From a virus: DNA of 37,514 nucleotides. Under the pieces are notes generated by a model, which did no database searches, was not told the DNA's origin, and saw nothing but the letters and a program-made list of their open reading frames with translations. The stretch is from IMG/VR virus record IMGVR_UViG_3300031595_000041, positions 1 to 37,514 of that record; one strand, given 5' to 3'. A program made the translations under genes and the position numbers. Positions 23,282 through 32,313 of the stretch are shown piece after piece; the stretch's first letter is position 1; each line of letters starts with the position of its first letter.

Positions 23282-24784
23282 ATGGCTTCATATAGACTTA
23301 ATGCACTTGACCAAGCTTTAGATATAGCTGGTTCGTTATTTCAAACATCAAATATGGTACTTGCCGATGAGTCCAATTTTCTTGGCGTTGGCATATTTGC
23401 ACAATCTGGTTCGGCTGCCAGTATCACTACTGTGAGCGCCGGGGATGCAACTATTACTGGTCTAAGTGGTATGACAGCCACATCGGTTGGACATTTTCTA
23501 ACAATATCCGGTGCAGCAAGCTCCGGAAACAACGGAACATTCCTAATTGATTCTTTTATATCAGGCACATCGGTCACAGTATCAAATCCAAATGCCGTAG
23601 CAGGAGATGCAAATAACGGAGCAATAACCTGGACAGAACGAAATCCATACAGTCTACAAGATGATCTTAACTACGAACGTACAGACCGCGCTGCAATCAA
23701 GGGTGTTGGTTACGATGCACCAATCCCAACATATCAACGACCAACAGCTGTTGGCACTAACGTTCCAGCAAATCTATCAAACATTGCAACAAAAACTACA
23801 GATGCCGTTGCATATAACGTAAATCGTGGAATATTTGGTGTTGCCGTTCAAGATGGTTATACACAAGTAACTCTCACATCTGCTGGCAATTTCAAACATG
23901 CAGATACTGTAAATCAAACTGGTGTTCCATGTTTTGATGCTGCACCATTTACTGGTGATTGGGCATCATGCTATGTACACATAGTTGACGGTTATAATAC
24001 CGGTGATGAGATGGTTGTTCTTTCTGGAGCTCATGCTGGCGAAAGAATCTTCGGTGTTACATATGCTGGCGCGTCTACTTCACCAAATTCGGTTGAAGTT
24101 CACTTCTATTCATCTCCATTCCCAGATAGTTTCGTAACAACGAACACACCATACACTTGGGAATCTGGTCAATCATTAACAGTAAATATGTTATATGGTT
24201 ATAGTGAACGACTTGATCTTCTAGATGTAAATGCATTTAGAACTGTACCTGCTCTTGGTATTTTAACAGATGCTTCAAATCTAAATGAGATTAATGACCT
24301 CGTAAGTGCAACTGGTATTCCAGATGGCTATAACAGTCTTGCTGGGTTAGTAAACAATACTTCTCAATACTTCCCATTTTACTTCTTGCCAAATGCAACT
24401 CCAACAGTTGTTCAGGCACTCAATACACTAAATAGTCAAATTGGTAATGAGACATATACCGGACCAATTCTAACAAGCGGTCAAACAATAACGGCATCAT
24501 TACAGGCGCTATCAAATGCAATTTCTGCAAGTACAATAACTCGTACTATTGAGTTGCTTGGAGCCGATCTATCACCAGGAACGCCACACACGCTTCCAGG
24601 TGGATTAACATATGTATTAGATGGAACTAACAATGGTCGTGGCTTGTATTTATACACTCGTGGAGTGCTTCGTCATCCAGGACTTATAACTCAAAGTGCT
24701 GATTATACTGAAACATCAACCACATCGGTAACATTCTTCGCTACACAAAGATCTGGTGATATTATAGACTATTTCATAGTCTAA
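23282..24784 (+). CDS. Probable tail or fibre structural protein, 500 aa
   Basis: A beta-rich, Gly/Ala/Thr/Ser-rich protein. The N-terminus (RLNALDQALDIAGSLFQTSN) is followed by a repeat-like beta module about 45-120 (SVSAGDATITGLSGMTATSV..., SSGNNGTFLIDSFISG, TSVTVSNP, AITWTERNPYSLQDDLNY) familiar from phage tail-associated proteins. A middle region follows (AYNVNRGIFGVAVQDGYTQV), and the C-terminal domain ends LITQSADYTETST with a beta hairpin. Codon use is moderately biased toward high expression. A terminator with a GAAA loop follows. The assignment to fibre, baseplate or head-fibre rests on composition and context. Confidence 0.65.
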   Translation: MASYRLNALDQALDIAGSLFQTSNMVLADESNFLGVGIFAQSGSAASITTVSAGDATITGLSGMTATSVGHFLTISGAASSGNNGTFLIDSFISGTSVTVSNPNAVAGDANNGAITWTERNPYSLQDDLNYERTDRAAIKGVGYDAPIPTYQRPTAVGTNVPANLSNIATKTTDAVAYNVNRGIFGVAVQDGYTQVTLTSAGNFKHADTVNQTGVPCFDAAPFTGDWASCYVHIVDGYNTGDEMVVLSGAHAGERIFGVTYAGASTSPNSVEVHFYSSPFPDSFVTTNTPYTWESGQSLTVNMLYGYSERLDLLDVNAFRTVPALGILTDASNLNEINDLVSATGIPDGYNSLAGLVNNTSQYFPFYFLPNATPTVVQALNTLNSQIGNETYTGPILTSGQTITASLQALSNAISASTITRTIELLGADLSPGTPHTLPGGLTYVLDGTNNGRGLYLYTRGVLRHPGLITQSADYTETSTTSVTFFATQRSGDIIDYFIV

Positions 24785-24806
24785 AAATAAATAAGTTCTG
24801 ATATAT

Positions 24807-24840
24807 AAAAGAGAATAGAGAAATCTATTCTCTTTTTATT
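24807..24840 (+). terminator. Intrinsic terminator with GAAA tetraloop
   Basis: GAGAATAGA (24811-24819) pairs with TCTATTCTC (24824-24832) across a GAAA loop. It is extended by A:T pairs and followed by TTTTT (24833-24837). It lies 23 bases after the stop of the 23282 gene. Confidence 0.92.
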
Positions 24841-24851
24841 TTAAGGAATAT

Positions 24852-25082
24852 ATGAAAGCAGATTTAACATATAGAGAAATTCCAGCACCGTTTAATCATT
24901 GGTGTTCGTCTGGGCATAAAGCTCCAAAAATGTTCCGTCGTAATGGACCAGACTTACCAGAAGAACCAACTAAATTTTATATTGTTAGTGGTAGTGATAT
25001 AGATAATTTAGTAGTGTGTGAGCCTTGCTTGATAGTAGCGCAACATATTGCACAAGAAAAAAAGAAAGGAAATATAATATGA
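24852..25082 (+). CDS. Small zinc-binding-like protein, 76 aa
   Basis: The sequence has Cys/His pairs in an arrangement like a small zinc ribbon: C18 with H22 (WCSSGHKAP) and C56 with C59 (VVCEPCLIV). Family not recognised. AAGGA precedes the ATG. The stop overlaps the next gene's start (ATGA), so the two are translationally coupled. It comes directly after a terminator, so a promoter must lie in or near the terminator hairpin, or readthrough must supply it. The role is unknown. Confidence 0.65.
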   Translation: MKADLTYREIPAPFNHWCSSGHKAPKMFRRNGPDLPEEPTKFYIVSGSDIDNLVVCEPCLIVAQHIAQEKKKGNII

Positions 25083-25453
25083 GTTATGGAGAAGAGATTC
25101 TAAAATTACGAAAACGCGTTGCAGATGCTGTATCGCATAGTGTTTTTAATACAGACAATAAAGATATAATTGAAGCATTATTAATTCAAGTTATGAATGA
25201 TGCCGAACGAAATAGACAACAGTGTGTTTCTCAAGCTGAAAATCTAAGGAAACAAGCATCAACATTAGACGGTCAAGCAGGTGCATTCGCCTCAATGGGA
25301 AGCATTGTGTATAATGTTATTAATGGTTTTGTTATGAAAGCAGAACACTCTCAAAAGGAGAAGGAAGAATTGGATCAAGATAAGAATCCTGAGATTCTTG
25401 GGGTTGTCGCTGAGGAGACAGCAACTAAAACAAAATCAAAAAAGAAGAAGTAG
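25079..25453 (+). CDS. Small helical protein, 124 aa
   Basis: I chose the ATG at 25079, which overlaps the previous stop as ATGA and has AAAGG upstream. An upstream TTG at 25025 lies inside the previous gene and is unlikely. The product is helical and charged (EEILKLRKRVADAVSHSVFN, NDAERNRQQCVSQAENLRKQ), with one Gly/Ala-rich hydrophobic stretch at about 75-95 and a Lys-rich tail. No catalytic motif or clear membrane span is visible. Small helical proteins of this kind may be chaperones or tail assembly factors, but no function is assigned. Confidence 0.65.
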   Translation: MSYGEEILKLRKRVADAVSHSVFNTDNKDIIEALLIQVMNDAERNRQQCVSQAENLRKQASTLDGQAGAFASMGSIVYNVINGFVMKAEHSQKEKEELDQDKNPEILGVVAEETATKTKSKKKK

Positions 25454-25483
25454 TTTCAGTTCCAATGTCAATAAAATCATATT

Positions 25484-25495
25484 TTAGTAGATCAA
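25484..25495 (+). promoter_or_regulatory. Recurring leader element TTAGTAGATCAA
   Basis: TTAGTAGATCAA lies 37 bases before the ATG at 25533 and is identical to 27593-27604, 22 bases before the fibre gene at 27627. The shared GATCAA core links it to the other leader elements. Confidence 0.45.
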
Positions 25496-25532
25496 ATGGC
25501 TACTATCATATATTTATTGATGCAGGATAATA

Positions 25533-26282
25533 ATGCCTATTAGGAAAAGTGATATATTTCGTTCAGATATAATATCACCTCAGGAGCTTTTTTCTGATGG
25601 TTATTCTGTATATCTAAGTTCCGTTGCAAGCGCTGGCACAACCTCAGGGACTAAAACTGTTGTAATAAATACGATCTCGGATGGTGAAGGGCTTTTACTA
25701 CCATCATTTGATCATCCCGCACAAGCTGGAGATATTGCTTATATTTTTGGCTCATCAGGAGCAGATGGTTATTATACTATTGCTAGTATAGTAAGTGATA
25801 CTGTTTTTACAGTTGTTGAATCAATAAATAATTCAACTGGTGGGTATGTAGATTTTATGTTTCCAGTAGGAGCTGGATTAGTAGGTTTTAATCCAACCGG
25901 TTTAACAATTACTGATGCTACCAATGTTCAAGGGGCGATTAAAGATATTGATCAAAATGCTGTACAGCCAACAAGTCACGAAACACTACGGCAGTTAATC
26001 CATTTTATTAGTGAAGGTCCAGGCGATTTATTCGCAGTTAATGCGTATAAAGAAGTAACCCCATTTGCTAATCCGTTTCCAACTAATATAGTTTGGTATA
26101 ATGATAATACAAAAACTAAAAAGATTATTGAAAAAATAATTACTTGGAGTATCCCATTTCCAATAAATATAACTTGGAATATGTATGGAACAGATGGTGT
26201 GACAATTATAGAAAGTTTAACAGATACTATAGTCTATAGCGGTCCATTCGAAACTTCTCGTACAAGACATATTAATTTATAA
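25533..26282 (+). CDS. Probable tail structural protein, 249 aa
   Basis: Beta-rich. Residues about 1-30 (KSDIFRSDIISPQELFSDGY) form the N-terminal arm. A middle beta module (about 70-125) contains GSSGADGYYTIASIVSDT. A conserved-looking C-terminal region (about 148-249) holds LRQLIHFISEGPGDLFAV, EVTPFANPFPTNIVWYND and TKTKKIIEKIITW. I recall the last as a phage tail-associated pattern of unknown role. CAGGATA supports the start. It stands ahead of the two fibre genes, consistent with a baseplate or fibre-attachment protein. Another virion position is possible. Confidence 0.65.
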   Translation: MPIRKSDIFRSDIISPQELFSDGYSVYLSSVASAGTTSGTKTVVINTISDGEGLLLPSFDHPAQAGDIAYIFGSSGADGYYTIASIVSDTVFTVVESINNSTGGYVDFMFPVGAGLVGFNPTGLTITDATNVQGAIKDIDQNAVQPTSHETLRQLIHFISEGPGDLFAVNAYKEVTPFANPFPTNIVWYNDNTKTKKIIEKIITWSIPFPINITWNMYGTDGVTIIESLTDTIVYSGPFETSRTRHINL

Positions 26283-26308
26283 AATATGTAATATTATTGT
26301 ATATAATT

Positions 26309-26318
26309 GTAAGACCAA
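26309..26318 (+). promoter_or_regulatory. Recurring leader element, variant GTAAGACCAA
   Basis: GTAAGACCAA lies 31 bases before the start at 26350. It is a one-base variant of GTAAGATCAA at 17681-17690, in a comparable gap. Confidence 0.3.
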
Positions 26319-26349
26319 CAAATAACAATGATCTACCGAAAGGTCTAAC

Positions 26350-27477
26350 ATGTCTTCAGAATCACCAGCGTCAATAATTTATTCATCGTTGGGCGTTGAG
26401 ATTAGCGCCCCTAACGGATCCTCAGTAGGGTCTACTCAACCAGGTTTACTAATTGATGGGTATAATTACTCAACTGGATTAGCACAACTTGTTGCAGTTA
26501 ACAATGTTGGCGACTTGTTAGTCGCTGGCTCAGGTACTGCCGGTTCAGCAGCATCTGGTGTTGTAAGCATTCAAGGTATCGCAGGTATGACTTCGGTGCT
26601 AGTAAATACATCAAGCGGTAATTTCAATAACGGTGCGATTTCCAATACTGGCGCTTCTCCTCCAGCACAAGCAACATATATGGGAGCAAGCGTAACAACT
26701 GCCGCTCCAACTTATACAACTGGTCAGATGGATCCTCTTTCACTAACAACATCTGGTCTTCTCCGTGTAGACGGTGTTTACCCAGTAAACGCAACTACTC
26801 CAACAAGCGATGCGGTATTCGTTGCTGGTGCAGTAACAACTGCGGCTCCTGCTTATACAACCGGTCAGATGAGTGCTCTATCACTTACAACAGCTGGTCT
26901 GTTACGCGTTGATGGAACAGGCGGTACATTCAATAGTAGTGCTACTTCTGCAACCGCAGCTACTACTCCTTCTACTGCAAGTCTAATGGGTGGTGCAGTA
27001 ACAACCGCTGCTCCAACTTATACAACTGGTCAAATGGATCCTCTTTCATTGACTACAGCTGGTGCATTACGTGTTGATGGATCAGGTGTTACACAACCAG
27101 TAACTGGAACGGGTACAGCGGGTACCCCAGCAACTGGTGTAGTTACTATTCAAGGTATTACAGGAGGTACTGCTATACCGGTATCAGGAACGTTGACAAT
27201 TGATAAATCAACTGTTGGTACAATGACATCGGTTGCGGCATCTGTTACAAGCGTAAGCGTTTTAGCATCAAATGCAAATAGAATTAGCGCTGCATTTTAT
27301 AATGACAGCTCTTCTGTATGTTTCCTTGCTCTTTCTGCAACCGCTGCATCTAACACAGCATTTACAATTAGATTGCTTCCAAACTCATTTACTGACCTTA
27401 ATATTGCTTATACTGGTCAATGTAATGCGATTTGGACAACTGCTGCAGGTTCATTAAGAGTTACCGAGTGGACATAG
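26350..27477 (+). CDS. Tail-fibre-like protein with triplicated module, 375 aa
   Basis: The N-terminus (MSSESPASIIYSSLGVEISA) is nearly shared with the next gene (MSSESPAAELYSSDGFELSA), so they are paralogous fibres with a common attachment end. A module VTTAAPTYTTGQMDPLSL-TT-LLRVDG occurs three times (about 117-145, 158-187 and 216-245) with variable linkers between. The whole chain is Thr/Ala/Ser/Gly-rich and beta-prone, with essentially no charged patches. A second shared element (GTAGTPATGVVTIQGITGGT) also recurs at about 57-80. The C-terminal domain ends NLNIAYTGQCNAIWTTAAG. AAAGG precedes the ATG. The role is host-surface adhesion by inference. Confidence 0.75.
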   Translation: MSSESPASIIYSSLGVEISAPNGSSVGSTQPGLLIDGYNYSTGLAQLVAVNNVGDLLVAGSGTAGSAASGVVSIQGIAGMTSVLVNTSSGNFNNGAISNTGASPPAQATYMGASVTTAAPTYTTGQMDPLSLTTSGLLRVDGVYPVNATTPTSDAVFVAGAVTTAAPAYTTGQMSALSLTTAGLLRVDGTGGTFNSSATSATAATTPSTASLMGGAVTTAAPTYTTGQMDPLSLTTAGALRVDGSGVTQPVTGTGTAGTPATGVVTIQGITGGTAIPVSGTLTIDKSTVGTMTSVAASVTSVSVLASNANRISAAFYNDSSSVCFLALSATAASNTAFTIRLLPNSFTDLNIAYTGQCNAIWTTAAGSLRVTEWT

Positions 27478-27510
27478 TCATAGAACTAATATCCTAATAA
27501 TATAAATTTG

Positions 27511-27546
27511 AAAATCCTACAACTAAAAACTGTAGGATTTTTATTT
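27511..27546 (+). terminator. Intrinsic terminator between the two fibre genes
   Basis: AAAATCCTACA (27511-27521) pairs perfectly with TGTAGGATTTT (27531-27541) over a 9-base loop, then T and A/T-rich sequence. It lies 34 bases after the stop codon of the shorter fibre gene. Confidence 0.88.
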
Positions 27547-27565
27547 AATACTAATGTAGTTAAAA

Positions 27566-27604
27566 CATAAATAGGCATCAATCGACATTTATTTAGTAGA
27601 TCAA
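27566..27604 (+). promoter_or_regulatory. Leader of large fibre gene: CATAAATA and TTAGTAGATCAA
   Basis: The gap after the terminator contains CATAAATA (27566-27573), close to the T4 late octamer. Downstream is TTAGTAGATCAA (27593-27604), identical to 25484-25495. A new promoter is needed here because of the terminator upstream. Which of the two elements supplies it cannot be decided from the sequence. Confidence 0.35.
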
Positions 27605-27626
27605 TCAAGCAACTAAAATAGGAAAT

Positions 27627-30600
27627 ATGTCATCAGAATCTCCCGCCGCAGAACTGTATTCAAGTGATGGATTTGAGCTAAGCGCCCAAAATGCAACGTC
27701 TATACCAGTTGGTACACGTGGATTATTATCCATGGGTTCTGATGGAACTAATTCTCATTTCATAAAAGTAGATGCTTCCGGAAACGTTATAGTTGTTGGT
27801 GCGGGTGTGGCAGGTACTCCTGCTGGTGGCGTTATAACTATACAAGGCGTTACAAGCGGAACAGCGGTAACGGTTGCTGGTACTGTAACTGGAAATCAAG
27901 GAACGGCAAACACAACAGCAAATGCTTGGCCAATTAAAGTTACAGATGGTACTAATACTTCAGCAGTAAAAGCTGCTTCAACTGCTGCCGTTGCAACCGA
28001 TCCATCATTGGTTGTTGCATTTTCTCCAAACTCTCCATTACCAACCGGCACTAATTCAATCGGTACAGTAAATCAAGGAACTGCTAACGTATTAGCTAAT
28101 GCTTGGTCTCAAAAAATTACTGATGGTACTAACGGACCGGTAGCTGTTAAAGCTCCAAGTACTGCTGCAGTTGCAGCTGATCCTGCATTAGTTGTTACAT
28201 TATCTCCAAACAGTATTGCTCAATCAAATGCAACTGGTTCTGGAACTGTTGCAGCTTTAAATGGCAATGTTGTTGCTACAGCGGCTGGGTATGGTTCAAT
28301 AATTTTTGATATAACTGGAACTTGGGCAGGAACATTAACAACTCAAGCTACTAATGGAGATGGTACATGGATCAATGTTGCCGCCCTTTCTAATCAGTCA
28401 GGTTTAATTACACAATCCGTTACTATTAACGGAACTGTAGAAATGAATGCTGCCGGTTGGACTCAAGCAAGATTAATTGCAACTGCCTGGACTTCTGGTA
28501 CCGCAACTGTTACTTGGAGTGCTGGACAAGGCAGTCACGTGATGATTGCCTATCAAGGTAATGGTATTAATCTTCAAACTAATACTGCGCTAGTTGATTC
28601 TAATCAAAATTTTCTAGGCGTAACGTTAGCAAGTACCGCAGCTACCGCTTCTCAGGAAGCGTTAGTTGTTGGATTATCTCCTAACTCTCCATTACCAACC
28701 GGTACTAATTCAATTGGTACGGTAAATCAAGGAACCGCTAACACGTTAGCAAATGCTTGGTCACAAAAAATTACTGATGGTACTAACGGACCGGTAGCAG
28801 TTAAAGCTCCAAGTACTGCTGCAGTTGCAACTGATCCTGCGTTAGTTGTAGCGATAAGCCCAAATAACTCTTTAGCATTCACAACTAATGATTCAACTAG
28901 TACAGGCACATTAGGTGCGTTAAACGCTACCGTACAATTAGCAGTAGCAGGTGAAAAAACTGCTGGTATGCAACTAGTTGCTGGCACACTGATTGGTACT
29001 ATAGTACCTGAAATATCTATGGATGGTGGTACTACTTGGGTACAAACATTTTTTGATGATCCATCAACTAGTAATATTATGACTAGCGTAGTATTTGCAT
29101 CTTCTAATACTGCTACTACTAAATCAATTATTGGTGCTGGTGGTTCATCGCATGTGCGTGTTAGAGTATCTGCTTATACATCTGGTACTGCTACTTGTAA
29201 TTTAAGAGGAGTTCAATTAGAAGATCCTTCAATTATATTTGGTGGTGCTGCAGGTTCAGCTTTACCACCAGTAGTTGCACAAGATGGTGGTTCCGTAACA
29301 ACTTCGGCTCCAACATATTCAACTGGTACGCTCAATCCTCTTTCGCTAAATACGACTGGTGATTTGCGTGTCACTGGTAAAGTTACAGATGGGACAAATA
29401 CTGCAGCGGTAAAAGCAGCTTCTACTCCGGCAGTTGCAGCTGATCCGGCATTAGTGGTTACACTGTCCCCTAACTCTAATCAGTCAACAAATAATTCATA
29501 TCCAAATCCAATAGAATATACAACTAGTACGAATAGTGAAACAATCGATTTATATGGTAATTTGCAAACACGCGGACCAGTATTTACCGATGAAGGATCT
29601 TTTAGAGATGACTTTTCTGGTAGTGCACTTACTACAACATTAACCGGAACATTAACATTTACTAATGGCTCAACCAATGTTACTGGTAGCGGGACCTCCT
29701 TTCTTACTGCTATCAAGCAGTTACAGTATATTAAGCAGTCATCTGACTCTGAAACATTATACATCCAAGTTTTTAGTGTTCAGTCCAATACTCAATTGAC
29801 ATTATTGTCACCGTACGCTGGAACGACAACCAGCGGTGCTACTGCTGTAATAAGCAATTGGCAAACGACTACTGGATCTGGTGGATCTATTTCTGTTTCC
29901 GGATCTGTTGTCACTATAGCTTCTGGTACTACTGTTGCTGCTGCCACTCAAATTAAGAGCTTAGGTGATTACGGTCCATATAGCGGATTATTTTATTGCC
30001 AAATCTCCCAGCGTATCGCCAATCAGACAGCTTATATAGGGTTCCAAGACCCGTCTGGCACTCGTTTGGCCATGATGCAATTTACTGGAACTAATAACAC
30101 TCAAGCTTTGTTTGTTACTAGTTACAGCGGAGCTGAAATACAAGCAACCACGGTCACGCTTCCCAATGGTGGCACTACTGCAACTTACCATCAATATAAA
30201 ATTGATATCTCTGCTACGCAAGTTACTTGTTCTATCGATGGTATTATTGTTGGAGTTAATGCTCTCCATATCCCTGGACCTTATGATTTATTATTTTCTG
30301 TTATTGGAATAAATAACAGCTCTCCTGCTCCTGCTAGTAGTACAACTATTCAAACAGATTATTTTTTCTACGAGGATGTCGATCGTGTTCAAGTACTAAG
30401 CAGTTTCCCTGGCGAGCCATTACCTGCTAGACTTACAGATGGTACCAATGTTGTTGCTGTCAAAGCCGGGTCCACTCTTCCTGTTGCTACAGATCCTGCG
30501 TTGGTAGTGACCTTATCACCTAATAACGGTATCTTTGTGGTAGACAAAGCTTCGATGACGCCAGGCGTACAAGCCGGACAACCCACTATTGGTCAGTCAT

Positions 30601-31838
30601 CAATGGTTGGTAGAATACCAAGATTAAATAGATTGGGACATACCGTTCCTGGTGATCAAACGCTGATGGCATACGATCCTATTGAAGGAACTACTGTCAA
30701 TAGCTGGTTATGGGCTAGTAGTACAGCTACAATGACTATTGCGCAAACCACTGGATTATTGATACTAAATAATAACTCTACTACAACAACAACCACTGAT
30801 GCTATAATAACTTCTAACATTCAATTTTCAATTTTGAATGAGACACCCATAGAATGCTCATTTCGAGCCCTTGCTACACAAACTACTAATTCAACTATCG
30901 AGTTAGGCTTCGGTGCTCCGACAGGAACCACTGCCATTATCAATAATGGGGCTTTCTTTCGTATTCAAAATAGCGGACAAATCAAATGTGTTACCAGTTT
31001 TAATGGAACTGAAACGGTATCAGCTGTTTTAGCTACGCTCACTACAACTAGTTATTATTTATTCATAGTTACAATGGAAGATGATGGTTCAAGATTTATT
31101 GTCGAAGATGCCAATGGAATACCTCTTGTTGACACATATAGAGCATTACCGGTAGCCACAGCAAGTAATACAGCAACTTCACATATACCAGCATTTGCTA
31201 GAGTATATAATTCCGGTGCCGCTGGTGCAGCCGCGCAATTAAAAATATCTTCATTCCAAGCTTGGAGATTTGATATTTCTTGTACCAAACCATGGGCTCA
31301 TCAATTAGCTGGTGCTGGTAAATCATCCGGTATTGATCCTACCACATTTACACAAACTGGACAGATTTTTACCACAGCACCTTCTGCTGCCGTTCTTACG
31401 ACATCCGGTGTAAATTATACTACATTAGGTGGAGATTTTGATATTGGTCAAGCGGGTGGAAATGAAAATACATACGGCATTTTTGGATATCAAGTACCAT
31501 CACCATATTCTTTATATGTTACTGATATTTATATGCCACAACCATTCGTTACGACACAATTAGGCGGTACTTTAAATATTCAAGAGTGGAGTTTTATGAT
31601 AGCCAACTCTAATAATCCAACCACGGCTACTGGATATAGATATTCATTGGGAATATTCACTGCGCCAGTGAATGCAGCTGTAGGTACTATTTACACAGGC
31701 ACTCCGATTACACAAACATTTACTACGCCATTATTAGTTCAACCGGGCCAGTATTTTCTAATAATTTGTAAACATCTTTACGGAACTACTACTGGAGTCA
31801 CCAGGGGAACAATACTCGTTAATGGGTATTTTGAATAA
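27627..31838 (+). CDS. Large tail fibre protein, 1403 aa
   Basis: The N-terminus is shared with the 26350 protein. Residues about 50-1000 carry five spaced modules of the form TDGTN--AVKA-ST-AVA-DPALVV-LSPN, two of them inside a longer near-identical DNA repeat (28023-28195 and 28677-28849). The module VTTSAPTYSTGTLNPLSL also appears, as in the shorter fibre. A domain at about 655-960 begins DDFSGSALTTTLTGTLTFTN and contains the VTGSGTSFL pattern and a lectin-like beta region (YSGLFYCQISQRIANQTAYI). A second lectin-like beta region lies at about 1040-1210 (NSTTTTTTDA, IELGFGAPTGTTA). The C-terminal part ends QPGQYFLIICKHLYGTTTGV. AGGAAAT supports the start. This is probably the host-recognition fibre; no enzymatic motif is seen. 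Confidence 0.8.
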   Translation: MSSESPAAELYSSDGFELSAQNATSIPVGTRGLLSMGSDGTNSHFIKVDASGNVIVVGAGVAGTPAGGVITIQGVTSGTAVTVAGTVTGNQGTANTTANAWPIKVTDGTNTSAVKAASTAAVATDPSLVVAFSPNSPLPTGTNSIGTVNQGTANVLANAWSQKITDGTNGPVAVKAPSTAAVAADPALVVTLSPNSIAQSNATGSGTVAALNGNVVATAAGYGSIIFDITGTWAGTLTTQATNGDGTWINVAALSNQSGLITQSVTINGTVEMNAAGWTQARLIATAWTSGTATVTWSAGQGSHVMIAYQGNGINLQTNTALVDSNQNFLGVTLASTAATASQEALVVGLSPNSPLPTGTNSIGTVNQGTANTLANAWSQKITDGTNGPVAVKAPSTAAVATDPALVVAISPNNSLAFTTNDSTSTGTLGALNATVQLAVAGEKTAGMQLVAGTLIGTIVPEISMDGGTTWVQTFFDDPSTSNIMTSVVFASSNTATTKSIIGAGGSSHVRVRVSAYTSGTATCNLRGVQLEDPSIIFGGAAGSALPPVVAQDGGSVTTSAPTYSTGTLNPLSLNTTGDLRVTGKVTDGTNTAAVKAASTPAVAADPALVVTLSPNSNQSTNNSYPNPIEYTTSTNSETIDLYGNLQTRGPVFTDEGSFRDDFSGSALTTTLTGTLTFTNGSTNVTGSGTSFLTAIKQLQYIKQSSDSETLYIQVFSVQSNTQLTLLSPYAGTTTSGATAVISNWQTTTGSGGSISVSGSVVTIASGTTVAAATQIKSLGDYGPYSGLFYCQISQRIANQTAYIGFQDPSGTRLAMMQFTGTNNTQALFVTSYSGAEIQATTVTLPNGGTTATYHQYKIDISATQVTCSIDGIIVGVNALHIPGPYDLLFSVIGINNSSPAPASSTTIQTDYFFYEDVDRVQVLSSFPGEPLPARLTDGTNVVAVKAGSTLPVATDPALVVTLSPNNGIFVVDKASMTPGVQAGQPTIGQSSMVGRIPRLNRLGHTVPGDQTLMAYDPIEGTTVNSWLWASSTATMTIAQTTGLLILNNNSTTTTTTDAIITSNIQFSILNETPIECSFRALATQTTNSTIELGFGAPTGTTAIINNGAFFRIQNSGQIKCVTSFNGTETVSAVLATLTTTSYYLFIVTMEDDGSRFIVEDANGIPLVDTYRALPVATASNTATSHIPAFARVYNSGAAGAAAQLKISSFQAWRFDISCTKPWAHQLAGAGKSSGIDPTTFTQTGQIFTTAPSAAVLTTSGVNYTTLGGDFDIGQAGGNENTYGIFGYQVPSPYSLYVTDIYMPQPFVTTQLGGTLNIQEWSFMIANSNNPTTATGYRYSLGIFTAPVNAAVGTIYTGTPITQTFTTPLLVQPGQYFLIICKHLYGTTTGVTRGTILVNGYFE
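28023..28195 (+). repeat. Long direct repeat in fibre gene, copy 1
   Basis: This stretch (encoding SPNSPLPTGTNSIGTVNQGT, then ANAWSQKITDGTNGPVAVKA) is nearly identical in DNA to 28677-28849. The offset of 654 bases is exactly 218 codons, so recombination between copies would keep the frame. Confidence 0.85.
28677..28849 (+). repeat. Long direct repeat in fibre gene, copy 2
   Basis: Second copy of the repeat at 28023-28195, differing at scattered, mostly third-codon positions. The region between the copies encodes one beta domain, so loss or gain of this domain by recombination is possible. Confidence 0.85.
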
Positions 31839-31859
31839 TAAACAATATAGGAGAATATT

Positions 31860-32297
31860 ATGTCAGATCTAAAAAATAAAGTAGTTACAGCAATTCAAGG
31901 AAACGCAGTATCACCAAATAGACCAACCGACGGTCAATGGTTAATTTATGATGCTAGCACAAAAGAATATGCGCCTGGTGGTTCAACTTTAAATGGTCCT
32001 ATTTACATAAATAGTGGATCATTAAACGCTTCTAGTATTGTGTCATCGTCCATAACAAATAATGGGGCTATCACCATATCTTCTTCCGTTGCAGGCGGAG
32101 AAACTATAATATCTGCCGGAGCAACTGGCCAATATTCAATAACCGTTGACAGTTCATCTGGTAATTTGCTTGTGAATGGATTTCCTGTTACAACGACTGC
32201 GCCGTCAGCAGGTGCTGCCGATCCATTACCAGCTACTCCAGCCGGCTACTTACAAATCAAAATAAATGGTACAGTACAGTTCATCCCATACTACTAA
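31860..32297 (+). CDS. Small fibre-associated protein, 145 aa
   Basis: The N-terminal 40 residues (NKVVTAIQGNAVSPNRPTDG followed by QWLIYDASTKEYAP) match the pattern IQGN-V---P-DGQ-L-WDAS---W-P of the 36290 protein and of many phage fibre proteins. The rest is Ser/Gly/Thr/Ala-rich beta sequence ending QIKINGTVQFIPYY, like a short distal or connector fibre. AGGAG precedes the ATG, 21 bases after the large fibre stop. It is probably a fibre accessory or joint protein. Confidence 0.7.
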   Translation: MSDLKNKVVTAIQGNAVSPNRPTDGQWLIYDASTKEYAPGGSTLNGPIYINSGSLNASSIVSSSITNNGAITISSSVAGGETIISAGATGQYSITVDSSSGNLLVNGFPVTTTAPSAGAADPLPATPAGYLQIKINGTVQFIPYY

Positions 32298-32313
32298 ATA
32301 ATTCAGGACGGCA

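Noticed and set aside
25025-25078. TTG start for the 25079 gene
   Set aside because: It overlaps the 24852 gene; the ATG at 25079 has a ribosome binding site and the usual ATGA overlap.
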